DNA of 8,893 nt from Desulfobulbaceae bacterium (GTDB taxonomy: Bacteria > Desulfobacterota > Desulfobulbia > Desulfobulbales > SURF-16). Below the pieces are notes generated by a model that worked only from the letters and a program-made list of their open reading frames with translations, ran no database searches and was not told the DNA's origin. A program made the position numbers and the translations under genes. This document shows positions 1 through 7,028 of this stretch, piece by piece. Numbering within the stretch: the stretch's first letter is position 1; each line of letters starts with the position of its first letter. The DNA lies in the NCBI GenBank assembly GCA_024763115.1, contig JANTGB010000067.1, positions 1 through 8,893 on the forward strand, read 5' to 3'.

Positions 1-113
1 CTGCGCCGGTCTGATCACGAAAATCTCCGGCACCCTGCAGGTAAGCGCAGACTCCGAGCAGTTACAAATACTCCAGTTTGCACTCATTAGGCGCTTACCC
101 CATGAGTAGTTAC
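1..113 (-). repeat. Partial GTAA-ended MITE-like element upstream of ptsH
   Basis: Read on the minus strand from 113, this begins GTAACTACTCATGGGG, the same start as the element at 3167. The 38 bp at 76-113 are perfectly complementary to 3167-3204, and weaker similarity continues to about position 49. A smaller internal unit at 41-65 starts GTAAGCG and ends CAGTTAC. The outermost part (1-38, minus strand) matches 8139-8180, sharing CCGGAGATTTTC and a following ATCAG.CCGG block. The element runs off the left edge, so its other end and any target duplication cannot be seen. No gene is apparent in these 113 bases. It is interpreted as a non-autonomous relative of the 176 bp elements described at 6761 and 7838. 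Confidence 0.75.
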
Positions 114-122
114 CAAATAGAT

Positions 123-386
123 ATGGTAAAAGAAGTAATAATCAAGAATAAGTTCGGTCTCCATGGCCGTCCGGCCTCACTACTGGTGGAAACAGCCAGA
201 AAATTTCAGGCGGATATCCAACTGGGCAAGGATGGAACGGCTGTTGATGCCAAGAGTATCCTGGAAGTTTTATCCATTGCCTGCGGCAAAGGAACGCCGA
301 TTGCTATCAGGGCCAGGGGGGTTGACGAGGCCGAAGCAGTCAGATCACTGGCTGATTTAATTGACAACAGGTTTGGTGAAGAATGA
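123..386 (+). CDS. ptsH: Phosphocarrier protein HPr
   Basis: HPr is the small cytoplasmic phosphocarrier that takes phosphate from Enzyme I and passes it to EIIA domains. From the ATG at 123 the protein is 87 residues, the normal HPr length, and starts MVKEVIIKNKFGLHGRPAS. His14 in LHGRPA is the phosphorylated histidine (His15 of the family). Ser45 in DAKSILEVL corresponds to the regulatory Ser46, so control by an HPr kinase is possible but not shown here. An in-frame TTG at 78 and ATG at 102 lie inside the upstream repeat and would add non-family residues, so I reject them. No clear Shine-Dalgarno sequence precedes 123; the repeat ends only 9 bp upstream. The stop overlaps the ptsI start (ATGA), indicating translational coupling. 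Confidence 0.95.
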   Translation: MVKEVIIKNKFGLHGRPASLLVETARKFQADIQLGKDGTAVDAKSILEVLSIACGKGTPIAIRARGVDEAEAVRSLADLIDNRFGEE

Positions 387-2146
387 GCAGGCCGGCGGAT
401 AACAGTATAGAATTATTCGGTCTCAAGGCCTCGCCCGGCATTGTTATGGGCCGGGTTGTTGTAATGGACAATCAGCCGGGATGGCAGCGCCGCCGTCTGG
501 AGCCGGAGGAAATCGCAGACGAAATTATGCGTTTCAAGATTGCTGTTGCCCGTACCGAGCATCAACTGATGGATATTTATGATCAGTTTCTTGAACATCT
601 GGCCGATTATTCCGCCATTATCAACAGTCATATTCTTATTCTTAAAGATGGAATGATTTATAACAGAACCGTAAAAATCATTAAAGATCAACGGATTAAC
701 GCTGAATGGGCTCTTGAACAGGCCCTGGAGGATATTGAACGGCGATTTGCTGAACTTAAGGATCTGTATATTCGTGAAAGGTTTGCTGATGTCCGTCAGG
801 TTGGGCATCGTATATTTCGTCTCCTGGCCGGCAAGGAGAAAGAACCGAAGTTTTCCGGCAAGGTTATTCTCGCGGCCCGGGATTTTTCTCCGGAAGATAC
901 CCTGCGAATGAATAAGGACATGATTCTCGGCTTTATGACGGAAATGGGCGGAATTACCTCTCATACCGCTATCGTGGCCCGAACCCTGGGAATTCCGGCG
1001 GTTATCGGTCTTGATAGATTGACCGATATGGTCAAAACCGGCGATATGGCAATTATCGATGGGGGAACCGGACGGGTATTTTTGCGGCCGGGAGAGGATA
1101 AGGTGGCTTTTTACCGAAGTTATCAGACCCGTTATCAACAGCTTGACGAGCAGATTTCCCTTTTTGCCCATTTGCCGGCGGAAACTATTGACGGCCTGAA
1201 GATAGAGGTCAGGGCAAACATTGAAATTATAGAAGAATACAGCCAGGCCGTAAAATATGGGGCAATGGGCATAGGTTTGCTGCGCAGTGAGTTTTATTAT
1301 CTAGGCCGGGAGGAACCGCCTGGAGAAAATTTTCTGGTGGAAATATATTCCAGCCTGGTTGCGGCACTTTCTCCTTATCCCGTAACCATCCGTACCCTTG
1401 ATCTGGGAGGAGATAAACGACCGGGCCGGTGGCCGGATGAAGAAAATCCGGCCCTGGGGCTTCGGGCTATCCGTTTTTCTCTCCGGGAGAGTAATCTTTT
1501 TAAAATTCAGATCCGTGCCTTGTTTCGCGCCGGATTTCATGGAAATCTACGCATTCTGCTGCCGATGATATCATCTCTTGATGAGTTATTGCGGGCAAAA
1601 GATATTATTTCCAAGGTAAAGGAAGAACTTGTGGCGGAAGGGCTGCCTTTTGACCATGACGTTCAGCTGGGTATTATGGTTGAAGTGCCGAGCGCCGTGG
1701 AAGTGGCTGATGTCCTGGCTCGTGAGGTGGATTTTTTCAGTATCGGCACCAATGATCTTATTCAATACTCCATGGCTGTTGATCGGGCGAATGAAAACGT
1801 CAGTTATATGTATGAGCCCCTGCATCCAGCTGTCCTGCGGATGATCAGCCGGGTGGTCAAATGCGGCCATGATAACGGCATCGAGGTGGGACTGTGCGGC
1901 GAGATGGCCGGAGATATTACCTTTTTGCCTTTACTCATAGGTCTTGGTATCGACGAATTAAGCGCCCATCCTCTCGTTATTCCCCATATCAAAAAGATAA
2001 TTCGTAACAGTACGGCGGCCCGGGTAGCGGAAATGACTGAAAAAATTCTTGCCATGAATAGCGCCAATGAAATTCGTAATTATTTATGCGCTTATCTGCC
2101 CCTTAATTATTCTGATGAATTCGGGGCCGGCAGCCGTCGAAAGTAA
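383..2146 (+). CDS. ptsI: Phosphoenolpyruvate-protein phosphotransferase (PTS Enzyme I)
   Basis: Enzyme I takes phosphate from phosphoenolpyruvate onto its own histidine and transfers it to HPr, the first step of the PTS. The 587 residues are full length for the family (about 570-590). An N-terminal HPr-binding domain covers about residues 8-150. The phosphohistidine domain contains GGITSHTAIVARTLGIPAV with active His194. The C-terminal PEP-binding barrel has GLLRSEF, RTLDLGGDK, EVPSAVEVAD, FSIGTNDLIQYSMAVDR and GLCGEMAGD with catalytic Cys505. All key residues are present, so it should be active. It overlaps ptsH by 4 bp, with GGTGAAG just upstream as a ribosome site. There is no extra GAF domain, so it is the general EI rather than the nitrogen-type EI-Ntr. 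EII partners must be encoded elsewhere. Confidence 0.97.
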   Translation: MSRPADNSIELFGLKASPGIVMGRVVVMDNQPGWQRRRLEPEEIADEIMRFKIAVARTEHQLMDIYDQFLEHLADYSAIINSHILILKDGMIYNRTVKIIKDQRINAEWALEQALEDIERRFAELKDLYIRERFADVRQVGHRIFRLLAGKEKEPKFSGKVILAARDFSPEDTLRMNKDMILGFMTEMGGITSHTAIVARTLGIPAVIGLDRLTDMVKTGDMAIIDGGTGRVFLRPGEDKVAFYRSYQTRYQQLDEQISLFAHLPAETIDGLKIEVRANIEIIEEYSQAVKYGAMGIGLLRSEFYYLGREEPPGENFLVEIYSSLVAALSPYPVTIRTLDLGGDKRPGRWPDEENPALGLRAIRFSLRESNLFKIQIRALFRAGFHGNLRILLPMISSLDELLRAKDIISKVKEELVAEGLPFDHDVQLGIMVEVPSAVEVADVLAREVDFFSIGTNDLIQYSMAVDRANENVSYMYEPLHPAVLRMISRVVKCGHDNGIEVGLCGEMAGDITFLPLLIGLGIDELSAHPLVIPHIKKIIRNSTAARVAEMTEKILAMNSANEIRNYLCAYLPLNYSDEFGAGSRRK

Positions 2147-2163
2147 TACAACAGAGAAAAGAT

Positions 2164-3153
2164 GTGCTGCGTGAGACGGAATTTATAAAAAATTTGACAA
2201 AAGGGCTGAAGTCCGCCGACTCAGCTGATCTGCTCCAGGGCATTGGCGATGACTGCGCGGTTCTGGCCGGGAAAGAATCCGCTGTAACTCTGCTTACTGT
2301 TGATACTCTGGTCGAAGGGATTCATTTTGATCCGGTCCGGCATCCGCCGTATCTTCTCGGCCGAAAGGCTGCTGCGGTCAATATAAGCGATATAGCAGCC
2401 ATGGGAGGTATGCCTCGTTTTGCCCTGCTGTCGGTAGCGGCCCCGGCAAGCTGCGATCAATATTTACTGGATGAATTCATGGCCGGATTCCTGTCCAGGC
2501 TTGACGAATCCGCCATGAGCCTTATCGGTGGTGATACGGTAAGCAGCCGGGAGTTGATGTTTTCCGTAACCGTGCTGGGGGAAATGGCCGAAGATGAAAT
2601 TATCTACCGTTCCGGAGCCCGGCCTGGTGATCTTGTCTGGGTCAGCGGCTTTGTCGGCCAGGCTGCGGCTGGTTTGCAGTTATGCCGCCGGCTGAGCGAA
2701 AAACAGGATAAATGGCCGGAGCTGGTTCAAGCCCATCTTGATCCCTCTCCCCAGGTTGAACTTGGCCGGATTCTGGCGGCCGGCGGCCTGGTTAATTCAA
2801 TGATGGATATTTCCGATGGTATTGCCACTGATCTGGCCCATATTTGTGTTGCTTCCTCGGTGGGAGCGGAAATAGACGCTGATTCTCTGCCCCTCAGCCC
2901 GGCCCTTGAAGAAGTGGCGGTTCGATTAAATTTTGATCCTCTGCAACCCGCCCTGCAGGGTGGCGATGATTACCAGCTGCTTTTTACCGCGCCTGCCGCA
3001 AACAGCACATTTCTTGAGCAACAGGTCAAAGAACGGTGCGGCCGGGATATTTTTTGTATAGGGAGGATAGTTGCCGGAAAAGGAGTGCAACTACTGACAG
3101 GTGACGGCCGGCGCAGAGATATTACTTTTCAGGGTTATGAGCATAATCTATAA
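2164..3153 (+). CDS. thiL: Thiamine-monophosphate kinase
   Basis: ThiL phosphorylates thiamine monophosphate with ATP to give thiamine diphosphate, the last step of cofactor synthesis. The 329 residues match the family length. Visible ATP, magnesium and substrate motifs, in order, are GIGDDCAV (27-34), VDTLVEGIHF (46-55), NISDIAAMGG (73-82), IGGDTV (121-126), MMDISDGIATDL (213-224) and GGDDYQLLF (266-274; GEDYELLF in many homologues). The start is a GTG 17 bp after the ptsI stop, with only a weak AGAGA-like ribosome site. An overlapping ATG at 2162 is in another frame. The close spacing suggests co-transcription with ptsH-ptsI. Thiamine diphosphate serves pyruvate-metabolising enzymes, but any functional link to the PTS is speculative. 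Confidence 0.95.
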   Translation: MLRETEFIKNLTKGLKSADSADLLQGIGDDCAVLAGKESAVTLLTVDTLVEGIHFDPVRHPPYLLGRKAAAVNISDIAAMGGMPRFALLSVAAPASCDQYLLDEFMAGFLSRLDESAMSLIGGDTVSSRELMFSVTVLGEMAEDEIIYRSGARPGDLVWVSGFVGQAAAGLQLCRRLSEKQDKWPELVQAHLDPSPQVELGRILAAGGLVNSMMDISDGIATDLAHICVASSVGAEIDADSLPLSPALEEVAVRLNFDPLQPALQGGDDYQLLFTAPAANSTFLEQQVKERCGRDIFCIGRIVAGKGVQLLTGDGRRRDITFQGYEHNL

Positions 3154-3166
3154 CATGATATTTAAT

Positions 3167-3357
3167 GTAACTACTCATGGGGTAAGCGCCTAATGAGTGC
3201 AAACCTCTGTATTTGTAACTGGTCGGAGTCTCTCCCTTTGGTCGCTTACCTGGAGTCTCCCTCTGGTCGCCTGTCCGCGCCCTGCGGGTAAATGCAGACC
3301 CCGAACAGTTATAAACATAGTGGTTGGCGATGTAATCGCTGCCCAGTGAATAATTAC
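3167..3357 (+). repeat. 191 bp GTAA-ended palindromic element between thiL and the GGDEF gene
   Basis: The element starts GTAACTACTCATGGGG and ends CCCAGTGAATAATTAC, which reads GTAATTATTCACTGGG on the other strand, so the ends form an imperfect inverted repeat. A second, inner inverted pair is GTAACTGGTCGGAGTCT (3215-3231) against 3294-3312. The first 38 bp repeat perfectly in inverted orientation at 76-113. Between the arms is a short imperfect tandem unit (3225-3251 and 3252-3274, each starting GGAGTCT). Flanking bases TATTTAAT and TTTTTATG agree at only 5 of 8 positions, so no target duplication is claimed. It covers almost the whole intergenic gap, starting 13 bp after thiL and ending 5 bp before the next start codon, and may also serve as a transcript-end structure. 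Confidence 0.75.
3225..3274 (+). repeat. Two-unit imperfect tandem repeat inside the element
   Basis: Unit one (3225-3251) and unit two (3252-3274) both begin GGAGTCT, then a CT-rich run, then TGGTCGC. Related GGAGTCT...CGCTTACCTG modules occur in the elements at 6761 and 7838 and, inverted, at 38-56. The duplication looks local to this copy. Confidence 0.6.
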
Positions 3358-3362
3358 TTTTT

Positions 3363-4403
3363 ATGAAAATTACAATACCGAATAATTACTCCGGTCGCAT
3401 TCTGTCCGTCCCATACTCCAGGGCCTTAAAACAACGCATTGTCGATCTCTGGGCAATGATGCAGGAGCTTGATGACAACAATTTTCCAGCTCTTCTCTAT
3501 ATTTCCGCCTGGAAAAAGGATGAAAAAATTATCTGGTATGAATATATCGGCGCTGAGCTTTCCCTGCTCTTCAACTGTAATTGCCGGGATATGCCTGAAT
3601 GTTTCCGCAATGCCATTGTCGAAAGGCGGGTTTACAGTTACGGAGAACGGGATTCAGCCAGGATACGGGAAAAAATCCTGACCAGGGAAGAATTGCGCAC
3701 CGACCTGGGCAGGCTGCGGCGGGAGGCCCAGAAAAGCGGGGCAATGGAAGCCATCTATAAAATGGCGCTGCCCAATGGTGAAATACGCTGGTTTAAAGAT
3801 CTGGCCCGGCTTGAGCCCCATGATCAGGACGGAATATTTCTTTCTCTCGGCTGCCTGACTGATGTTTCCAAAGAAATGGAGCAAAAGGATCTTCTTCAAA
3901 AAATCGGCTACTTTGATGAACTGACCAAATTGCCGAAACGGAAAATAATGCGCCGTATTATGGAAATCTGCCTGGGCCAGTTTGAAAGAAAGCATATTCT
4001 TGATTTTTCATTTCTAATGATTGATATCGATCATTTCAAGAAAATCAATGACACCTGGGGCCATCAGGCTGGAGATCATATTCTGTTCGAGCTGGCCCAG
4101 CTTATGAAAGCCAACAAACGTAAGGAAGATGAAGTCGGCCGCTATGGCGGAGAAGAATTTTATGCCGTCTGCATAGGCTCACTAAAAAGCGGTATTGATT
4201 TTGCCCGGCGTTTGCGGCGAATAATAGAAAATCATGATTTCAGCTATGAAGGACAACAGATTTCTCTGACAATCTCTCTAGGCATTGCCGCAGTTTCCGA
4301 ACTTGCGGAACAAAGAATAAAATCATTAATCAACCTGGCTGACCAACGGCTGTACCAGGCCAAAAAACAGGGTCGTAACCAGGTGGTGGGAGGAAAACAA
4401 TGA
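3363..4403 (+). CDS. Diguanylate cyclase with N-terminal PAS-like sensor domain
   Basis: The C-terminal GGDEF domain (about residues 180-346) should make the second messenger cyclic di-GMP from two GTP. It opens with FDELTKLPKRKIM, has the metal-binding segment MIDIDHFKKIND (219-230), and carries the active-site variant GGEEF (262-266), one of the two catalytically competent forms. An RxxD inhibitory site (Arg253 to Asp256) sits at the standard distance upstream, so product feedback is expected. Residues about 40-175 look like a PAS fold ending in a PAC-type segment (NGEIRWF ... GCLTDVSKEME); its ligand is unknown. No membrane segment is seen, so it is probably cytoplasmic. The ATG lies 5 bp after a repeat end and lacks a clear ribosome site. 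Its stop overlaps the next gene (ATGA). Confidence 0.93.
   Translation: MKITIPNNYSGRILSVPYSRALKQRIVDLWAMMQELDDNNFPALLYISAWKKDEKIIWYEYIGAELSLLFNCNCRDMPECFRNAIVERRVYSYGERDSARIREKILTREELRTDLGRLRREAQKSGAMEAIYKMALPNGEIRWFKDLARLEPHDQDGIFLSLGCLTDVSKEMEQKDLLQKIGYFDELTKLPKRKIMRRIMEICLGQFERKHILDFSFLMIDIDHFKKINDTWGHQAGDHILFELAQLMKANKRKEDEVGRYGGEEFYAVCIGSLKSGIDFARRLRRIIENHDFSYEGQQISLTISLGIAAVSELAEQRIKSLINLADQRLYQAKKQGRNQVVGGKQ
4388..4393 (+). promoter_or_regulatory. Strong ribosome binding site for the FmdE-family gene
   Basis: GGGAGG lies 6 bp before the ATG at 4400, inside the end of the GGDEF gene. It fixes the start of the downstream gene and supports coupled but independent initiation at the ATGA overlap. 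Confidence 0.8.
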
Positions 4404-4981
4404 CTTTTGCCGAGACTGTTAAATTTCATGGCCATGCCTGTCCGGGACTGGCCTTTGGCTTTCGGGTTTCCCAGGTTGCTCTGGCGGAAATTTCCCGATC
4501 CCGGGATGAAGAACTAATTGCTATTGTTGAGAATAATTCCTGCGCTGTGGATGCAATCCAGGCTATGACCGGCTGCACTTTCGGCAAGGGCAATCTTGTT
4601 TTTCATGATTACGGCAAACAGGTTTATACCTTCATCCAGCGGAACAGCGGTGACGCTGTGCGCATTGCCGTTATCTGGCCCGGCCTGCCCGAAGATGAAA
4701 AGTCCGGAGAACTATGGGAAAAATTTTCTCAGGGTGATCGTTCCAGTAAAGTTATGGAAACAGTAAAAGCCCGAAAAGCCGCCAAGATGAAGGCCATTCT
4801 GGCGGCAGATCCGGATGAGCTTTTTAATGTCACCCATTTGCGGCTTACCGTACCCGACCGGGCCAGGATTTTTCCCAGTCTGCGCTGTTCGGTCTGTAAT
4901 GAAAAAGTTATGGAGCCCAGGGCGAAAATAATCGATAATCGCGTTTTCTGCATCCCATGTTCTGAAAAAATCAACCCATAA
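4400..4981 (+). CDS. FmdE-family metal-binding protein with C-terminal zinc ribbon
   Basis: The protein is 193 residues. The first 150 or so match the FmdE family, named after a gene in formylmethanofuran dehydrogenase operons but found far beyond methanogens, with no settled biochemical role. Hallmarks are FHGHACPGLAFG (9-20) and VENNSCAVDAIQAMTGCTFGKGN (43-65), whose His and Cys residues are likely metal ligands. The C-terminus adds CSVC (163-166) and CIPC (184-187), a four-cysteine zinc-ribbon arrangement known in longer FmdE members. No signal peptide or membrane segment is seen, so it is cytoplasmic. It starts at a 4 bp overlap with the diguanylate cyclase, so the two are co-translated, but a functional link to cyclic di-GMP is only inferred. 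Molybdenum or tungsten enzyme maturation is one possible role, unproven here. Confidence 0.9.
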   Translation: MTFAETVKFHGHACPGLAFGFRVSQVALAEISRSRDEELIAIVENNSCAVDAIQAMTGCTFGKGNLVFHDYGKQVYTFIQRNSGDAVRIAVIWPGLPEDEKSGELWEKFSQGDRSSKVMETVKARKAAKMKAILAADPDELFNVTHLRLTVPDRARIFPSLRCSVCNEKVMEPRAKIIDNRVFCIPCSEKINP

Positions 4982-5020
4982 TTTCCCTGACTGATTCAGT
5001 GTTTAAGTAGATTATGGCAA

Positions 5021-5045
5021 TTAATCACTACCCCCTTGAGTAGCC
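5021..5045 (+). repeat. Degenerate repeat arm directly before the HAF-repeat gene
   Basis: TTAATCACTACCCCCTTGAG followed by TAGCC matches, with changes, the hairpin arms at 6951-6976 (TAATCACTGCCCCAGTGAG...) and 3334-3357. The canonical GTTAC end has decayed to GTAGCC, and the start codon follows immediately. No matching left arm is seen in the 4982-5020 gap, so this is read as a remnant end. That gap otherwise holds only a small palindrome, ACTGATTCAGT, at 4990-5000. Confidence 0.55.
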
Positions 5046-6617
5046 ATGAAAACAAATATGAAACTGATATCCCCTAAGTTGCTGATTTATATAACTACTT
5101 TTGCGGCCGTCTTCACATGTTGTCATATGTCTTGTGCCACCTGTTACTCTATCTCCCCCATAGGGCTTCTTTTTCCTGAATATGAAGGCTACACCAGGGC
5201 TTACCGGGTGAACGATTATGGTGAAGTAGGCGGTTATTCTTATTCATATGGAAACAACAACTATGGTCATGCTTTTGTCTGGGAGCAGGGACAGGGACTT
5301 TATGATCTCGGCACATACGGCGGCGGCATGTCCTATGTCAACGACATGAATAATCGATTGCAGCTTATAGGGTATCAGTCCAACCCGTCTTTGAGCTGGA
5401 TATGGGACATTGGAAACGGCATGCGGGATTTTTCCGATGTTTCAGGCGCACAGGTAGAATCAGTTGATGCAATTAACAACAGGGGACAAGTGGTGGGCCG
5501 GACAACAACGGTTGACGCCTTTCTCTGGAGCCTGGAAGAAGGATTTCAGGAAATTATACCTTTGGGGCAAGGCACGTCTCCCTATGTTACAGGCGTTAAT
5601 GATTACTCTCAGACTTGTGGTGGTTTCAGCATTGGAGATTATGGCACGCCCCAGCATGCCTTTTTCCGGGATAACGGGACGGGAATGCTGGATCTGGGTA
5701 CTTTGGATCATCGCAGGTCAAGTTCAGGGACGGATATTAATGATCTGGGACAGGTAGTTGGTCACTCCTGGGACAGAGACGGCAACTCAGGGTGGGATCG
5801 ATACAACCAAAAGGCATTTCTCTGGGATGAAACAAACGGCATGCAGGCCATAGGCGCCTTTCATGAGGACTATGACAGCTTTGCCCTGGCCGTTAATAAC
5901 CGGGCAACCGTGGTTGGCTACGGCATAAATGACCAGTGGCGTGATGACCCTTATGCTTTTGTCTGGACGGCAAATGAGGGGTTCCGGGATCTCAGGGAAA
6001 TGGTTGTAGAAAAAAATCAATGGACACGGCTTGCCAAAGCTGAAGATATCAACCAGGCAAACCAGATTGCGGGATGGGGCTATTCCCAGGGGGAAGCCCT
6101 TGGTTTTCTCCTGACTCCGGTCAAAGAGGTTTCTGCGGAACAACCGTTGGAACTTTCCCTGCTTCTGCGCGAACAACTCCTTTTTTCCTGCTGGTGGGAG
6201 CCGGCAACGGAGCCATTGGGAGAAAATGAAATTTTCGTTGCTGTTGAATATGATGATGGACAATCCCGACAGATTCTCGGCCTTATTTCCACCCGGCAAT
6301 CATCAGAGCAATGGCATCAGATATCCCTGGATATTCCATTGGAATTGCAGGGCCGGGCTACGCCTATTCGTTTCCGGATATACGGGGAGTATATAGCTGA
6401 ACAGCCTGTTCTTTTTTTGAAAGATATCAACGGACTACCCTATACAGCACTTGACGCTGACCGGGATGGCGACTGTGATGGCCTTGATATGGCCGGCTTT
6501 GCCGTCCGCTATGATAAGCAGGTGGATTCTGCTGATATAAATCATGATTCATATATTACCGGTGCTGATTTGCAGATGTTTGCCAATCGACTGAGAGCTA
6601 TATCCCTGTTCCCATAA
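5046..6617 (+). CDS. Secreted HAF-repeat protein with C-terminal dockerin-like domain
   Basis: The 523-residue protein has a Sec-type N-terminus: lysines, then a hydrophobic stretch (about 12-24) and a Cys-rich, small-residue cleavage region near 25-33. It is probably exported; a lipoprotein anchor is possible but no clear lipobox is seen. Residues about 50-355 hold at least five HAF-type repeats, with HAFVW, AFLW, HAFF, AFLW and AFVW starting at 75, 158, 204, 257 and 304, alternating with INDLGQVVG-like strands, consistent with a beta-propeller-like fold. Residues about 361-465 form an unassigned, probably beta-rich region. The C-terminus has two 12-residue calcium loops, DADRDGDCDGLD (470-481) and DINHDSYITGAD (497-508), spaced as in type I dockerins. 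Function is unknown; a surface or extracellular binding role is inferred. A weak ribosome site (GAG) and a repeat remnant precede the ATG. Confidence 0.88.
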   Translation: MKTNMKLISPKLLIYITTFAAVFTCCHMSCATCYSISPIGLLFPEYEGYTRAYRVNDYGEVGGYSYSYGNNNYGHAFVWEQGQGLYDLGTYGGGMSYVNDMNNRLQLIGYQSNPSLSWIWDIGNGMRDFSDVSGAQVESVDAINNRGQVVGRTTTVDAFLWSLEEGFQEIIPLGQGTSPYVTGVNDYSQTCGGFSIGDYGTPQHAFFRDNGTGMLDLGTLDHRRSSSGTDINDLGQVVGHSWDRDGNSGWDRYNQKAFLWDETNGMQAIGAFHEDYDSFALAVNNRATVVGYGINDQWRDDPYAFVWTANEGFRDLREMVVEKNQWTRLAKAEDINQANQIAGWGYSQGEALGFLLTPVKEVSAEQPLELSLLLREQLLFSCWWEPATEPLGENEIFVAVEYDDGQSRQILGLISTRQSSEQWHQISLDIPLELQGRATPIRFRIYGEYIAEQPVLFLKDINGLPYTALDADRDGDCDGLDMAGFAVRYDKQVDSADINHDSYITGADLQMFANRLRAISLFP

Positions 6618-6637
6618 ACAGGCACGAATAAGAAATT

Positions 6638-6976
6638 GTAACTGCTCACAGGGTGCTGGATTTTCGAAGTCTCGCAGACTCGCTTAGGGCTCACTCAAAA
6701 ATAAATTAGTAGAGATAAGGTGTAATATGGACATTTAGTGAAGTGATCTAATTGCATAATGTAACCGTTCACCAGGGCACCAAATTTACGATAACCTTCA
6801 GTCCTGTAAGTGTTTACCAGTGCCTTAGATTTGTTCGTTCGGAGTCTCGTTCCTCGCTTACCTGTGCCTGCGCAGCATACTTGTGCTATTCGAGAAGGCC
6901 CAAACGGGCGAATATGAGGTGCTGGTGAACGCTTACAAATTTATTAAAATTAATCACTGCCCCAGTGAGTGGTTAC
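6638..6976 (+). repeat. Older GTAA-ended element interrupted by a 176 bp MITE copy
   Basis: The outer ends are GTAACTGCTCACAGGG at 6638 and, on the opposite strand from 6976, GTAACCACTCACTGGGG. They share GTAAC..CTCAC.GGG and so form a terminal inverted repeat of the same type as the other elements. Inside lies the complete 176 bp element at 6761-6936. Just after the left end is a perfect small hairpin, AGTCT-CGC-AGACT (6668-6680), which may act as a transcript-end structure behind the HAF-repeat gene. The right arm 6951-6976 forms a TCACT-GCCCC-AGTGA hairpin. The bases outside the ends (AAGAAATT and CTTAGAGA) do not match, so no target duplication survives. No gene is seen in 6618-6976. Confidence 0.6.
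6761..6936 (+). mobile_element. 176 bp MITE copy A, IS66-type ends
   Basis: The left end is GTAACCGTTCACCAGGGCAC; the right end on the other strand is GTAAGCGTTCACCAGCACC. They match except for one base and a 2-base gap. It differs from the copy at 7838-8013 at four positions (6774, 6781, 6832, 6873), all single substitutions, so it is 172/176 identical. An internal third end, GTAAGTGTTTACCAGTGCC, is at 6806-6824, and a GCCC-AAAC-GGGC hairpin lies at 6898-6909. It has no open reading frame of useful size, so it could only move with a transposase supplied elsewhere. Its flanks (TGCATAAT and AAATTTAT) show no target duplication, unlike copy B. The IS66 assignment rests on GTAA ends and the 8 bp duplication of copy B. 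Confidence 0.85.
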
Positions 6977-6995
6977 CTTAGAGAAACATAACGCC

Positions 6996-7024
6996 GGCTT
7001 TAGCTTGCCGTTGCTGAAAAAGCC
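6996..7024 (-). other. Hairpin just downstream of the retropepsin-like gene
   Basis: GGCTTT (6996-7001) pairs with AAAGCC (7019-7024), and AGC (7002-7004) with GCT (7013-7015), leaving a 3-base bulge. It begins 5 bp past the stop codon of the minus-strand gene. No T-run follows on the minus strand, so it is at best an imperfect transcription terminator or an RNA 3' end stabiliser. Confidence 0.3.
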
Positions 7025-7028
7025 TGAA

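Noticed and set aside
78..122. Upstream TTG (78) and ATG (102) starts for HPr
   Set aside because: They lie in the repeat element, add 15 or 7 residues foreign to the HPr family, and have no ribosome site; the ATG at 123 gives the standard 87-residue protein.
413..1171. Long open frame on the minus strand across ptsI
   Set aside because: It is fully antisense to a strongly conserved enzyme, and its translation shows no family features.
3167..3357. CRISPR array
   Set aside because: Repeats are inverted and irregular with no evenly spaced direct repeats or unique spacers, and no cas gene is present.
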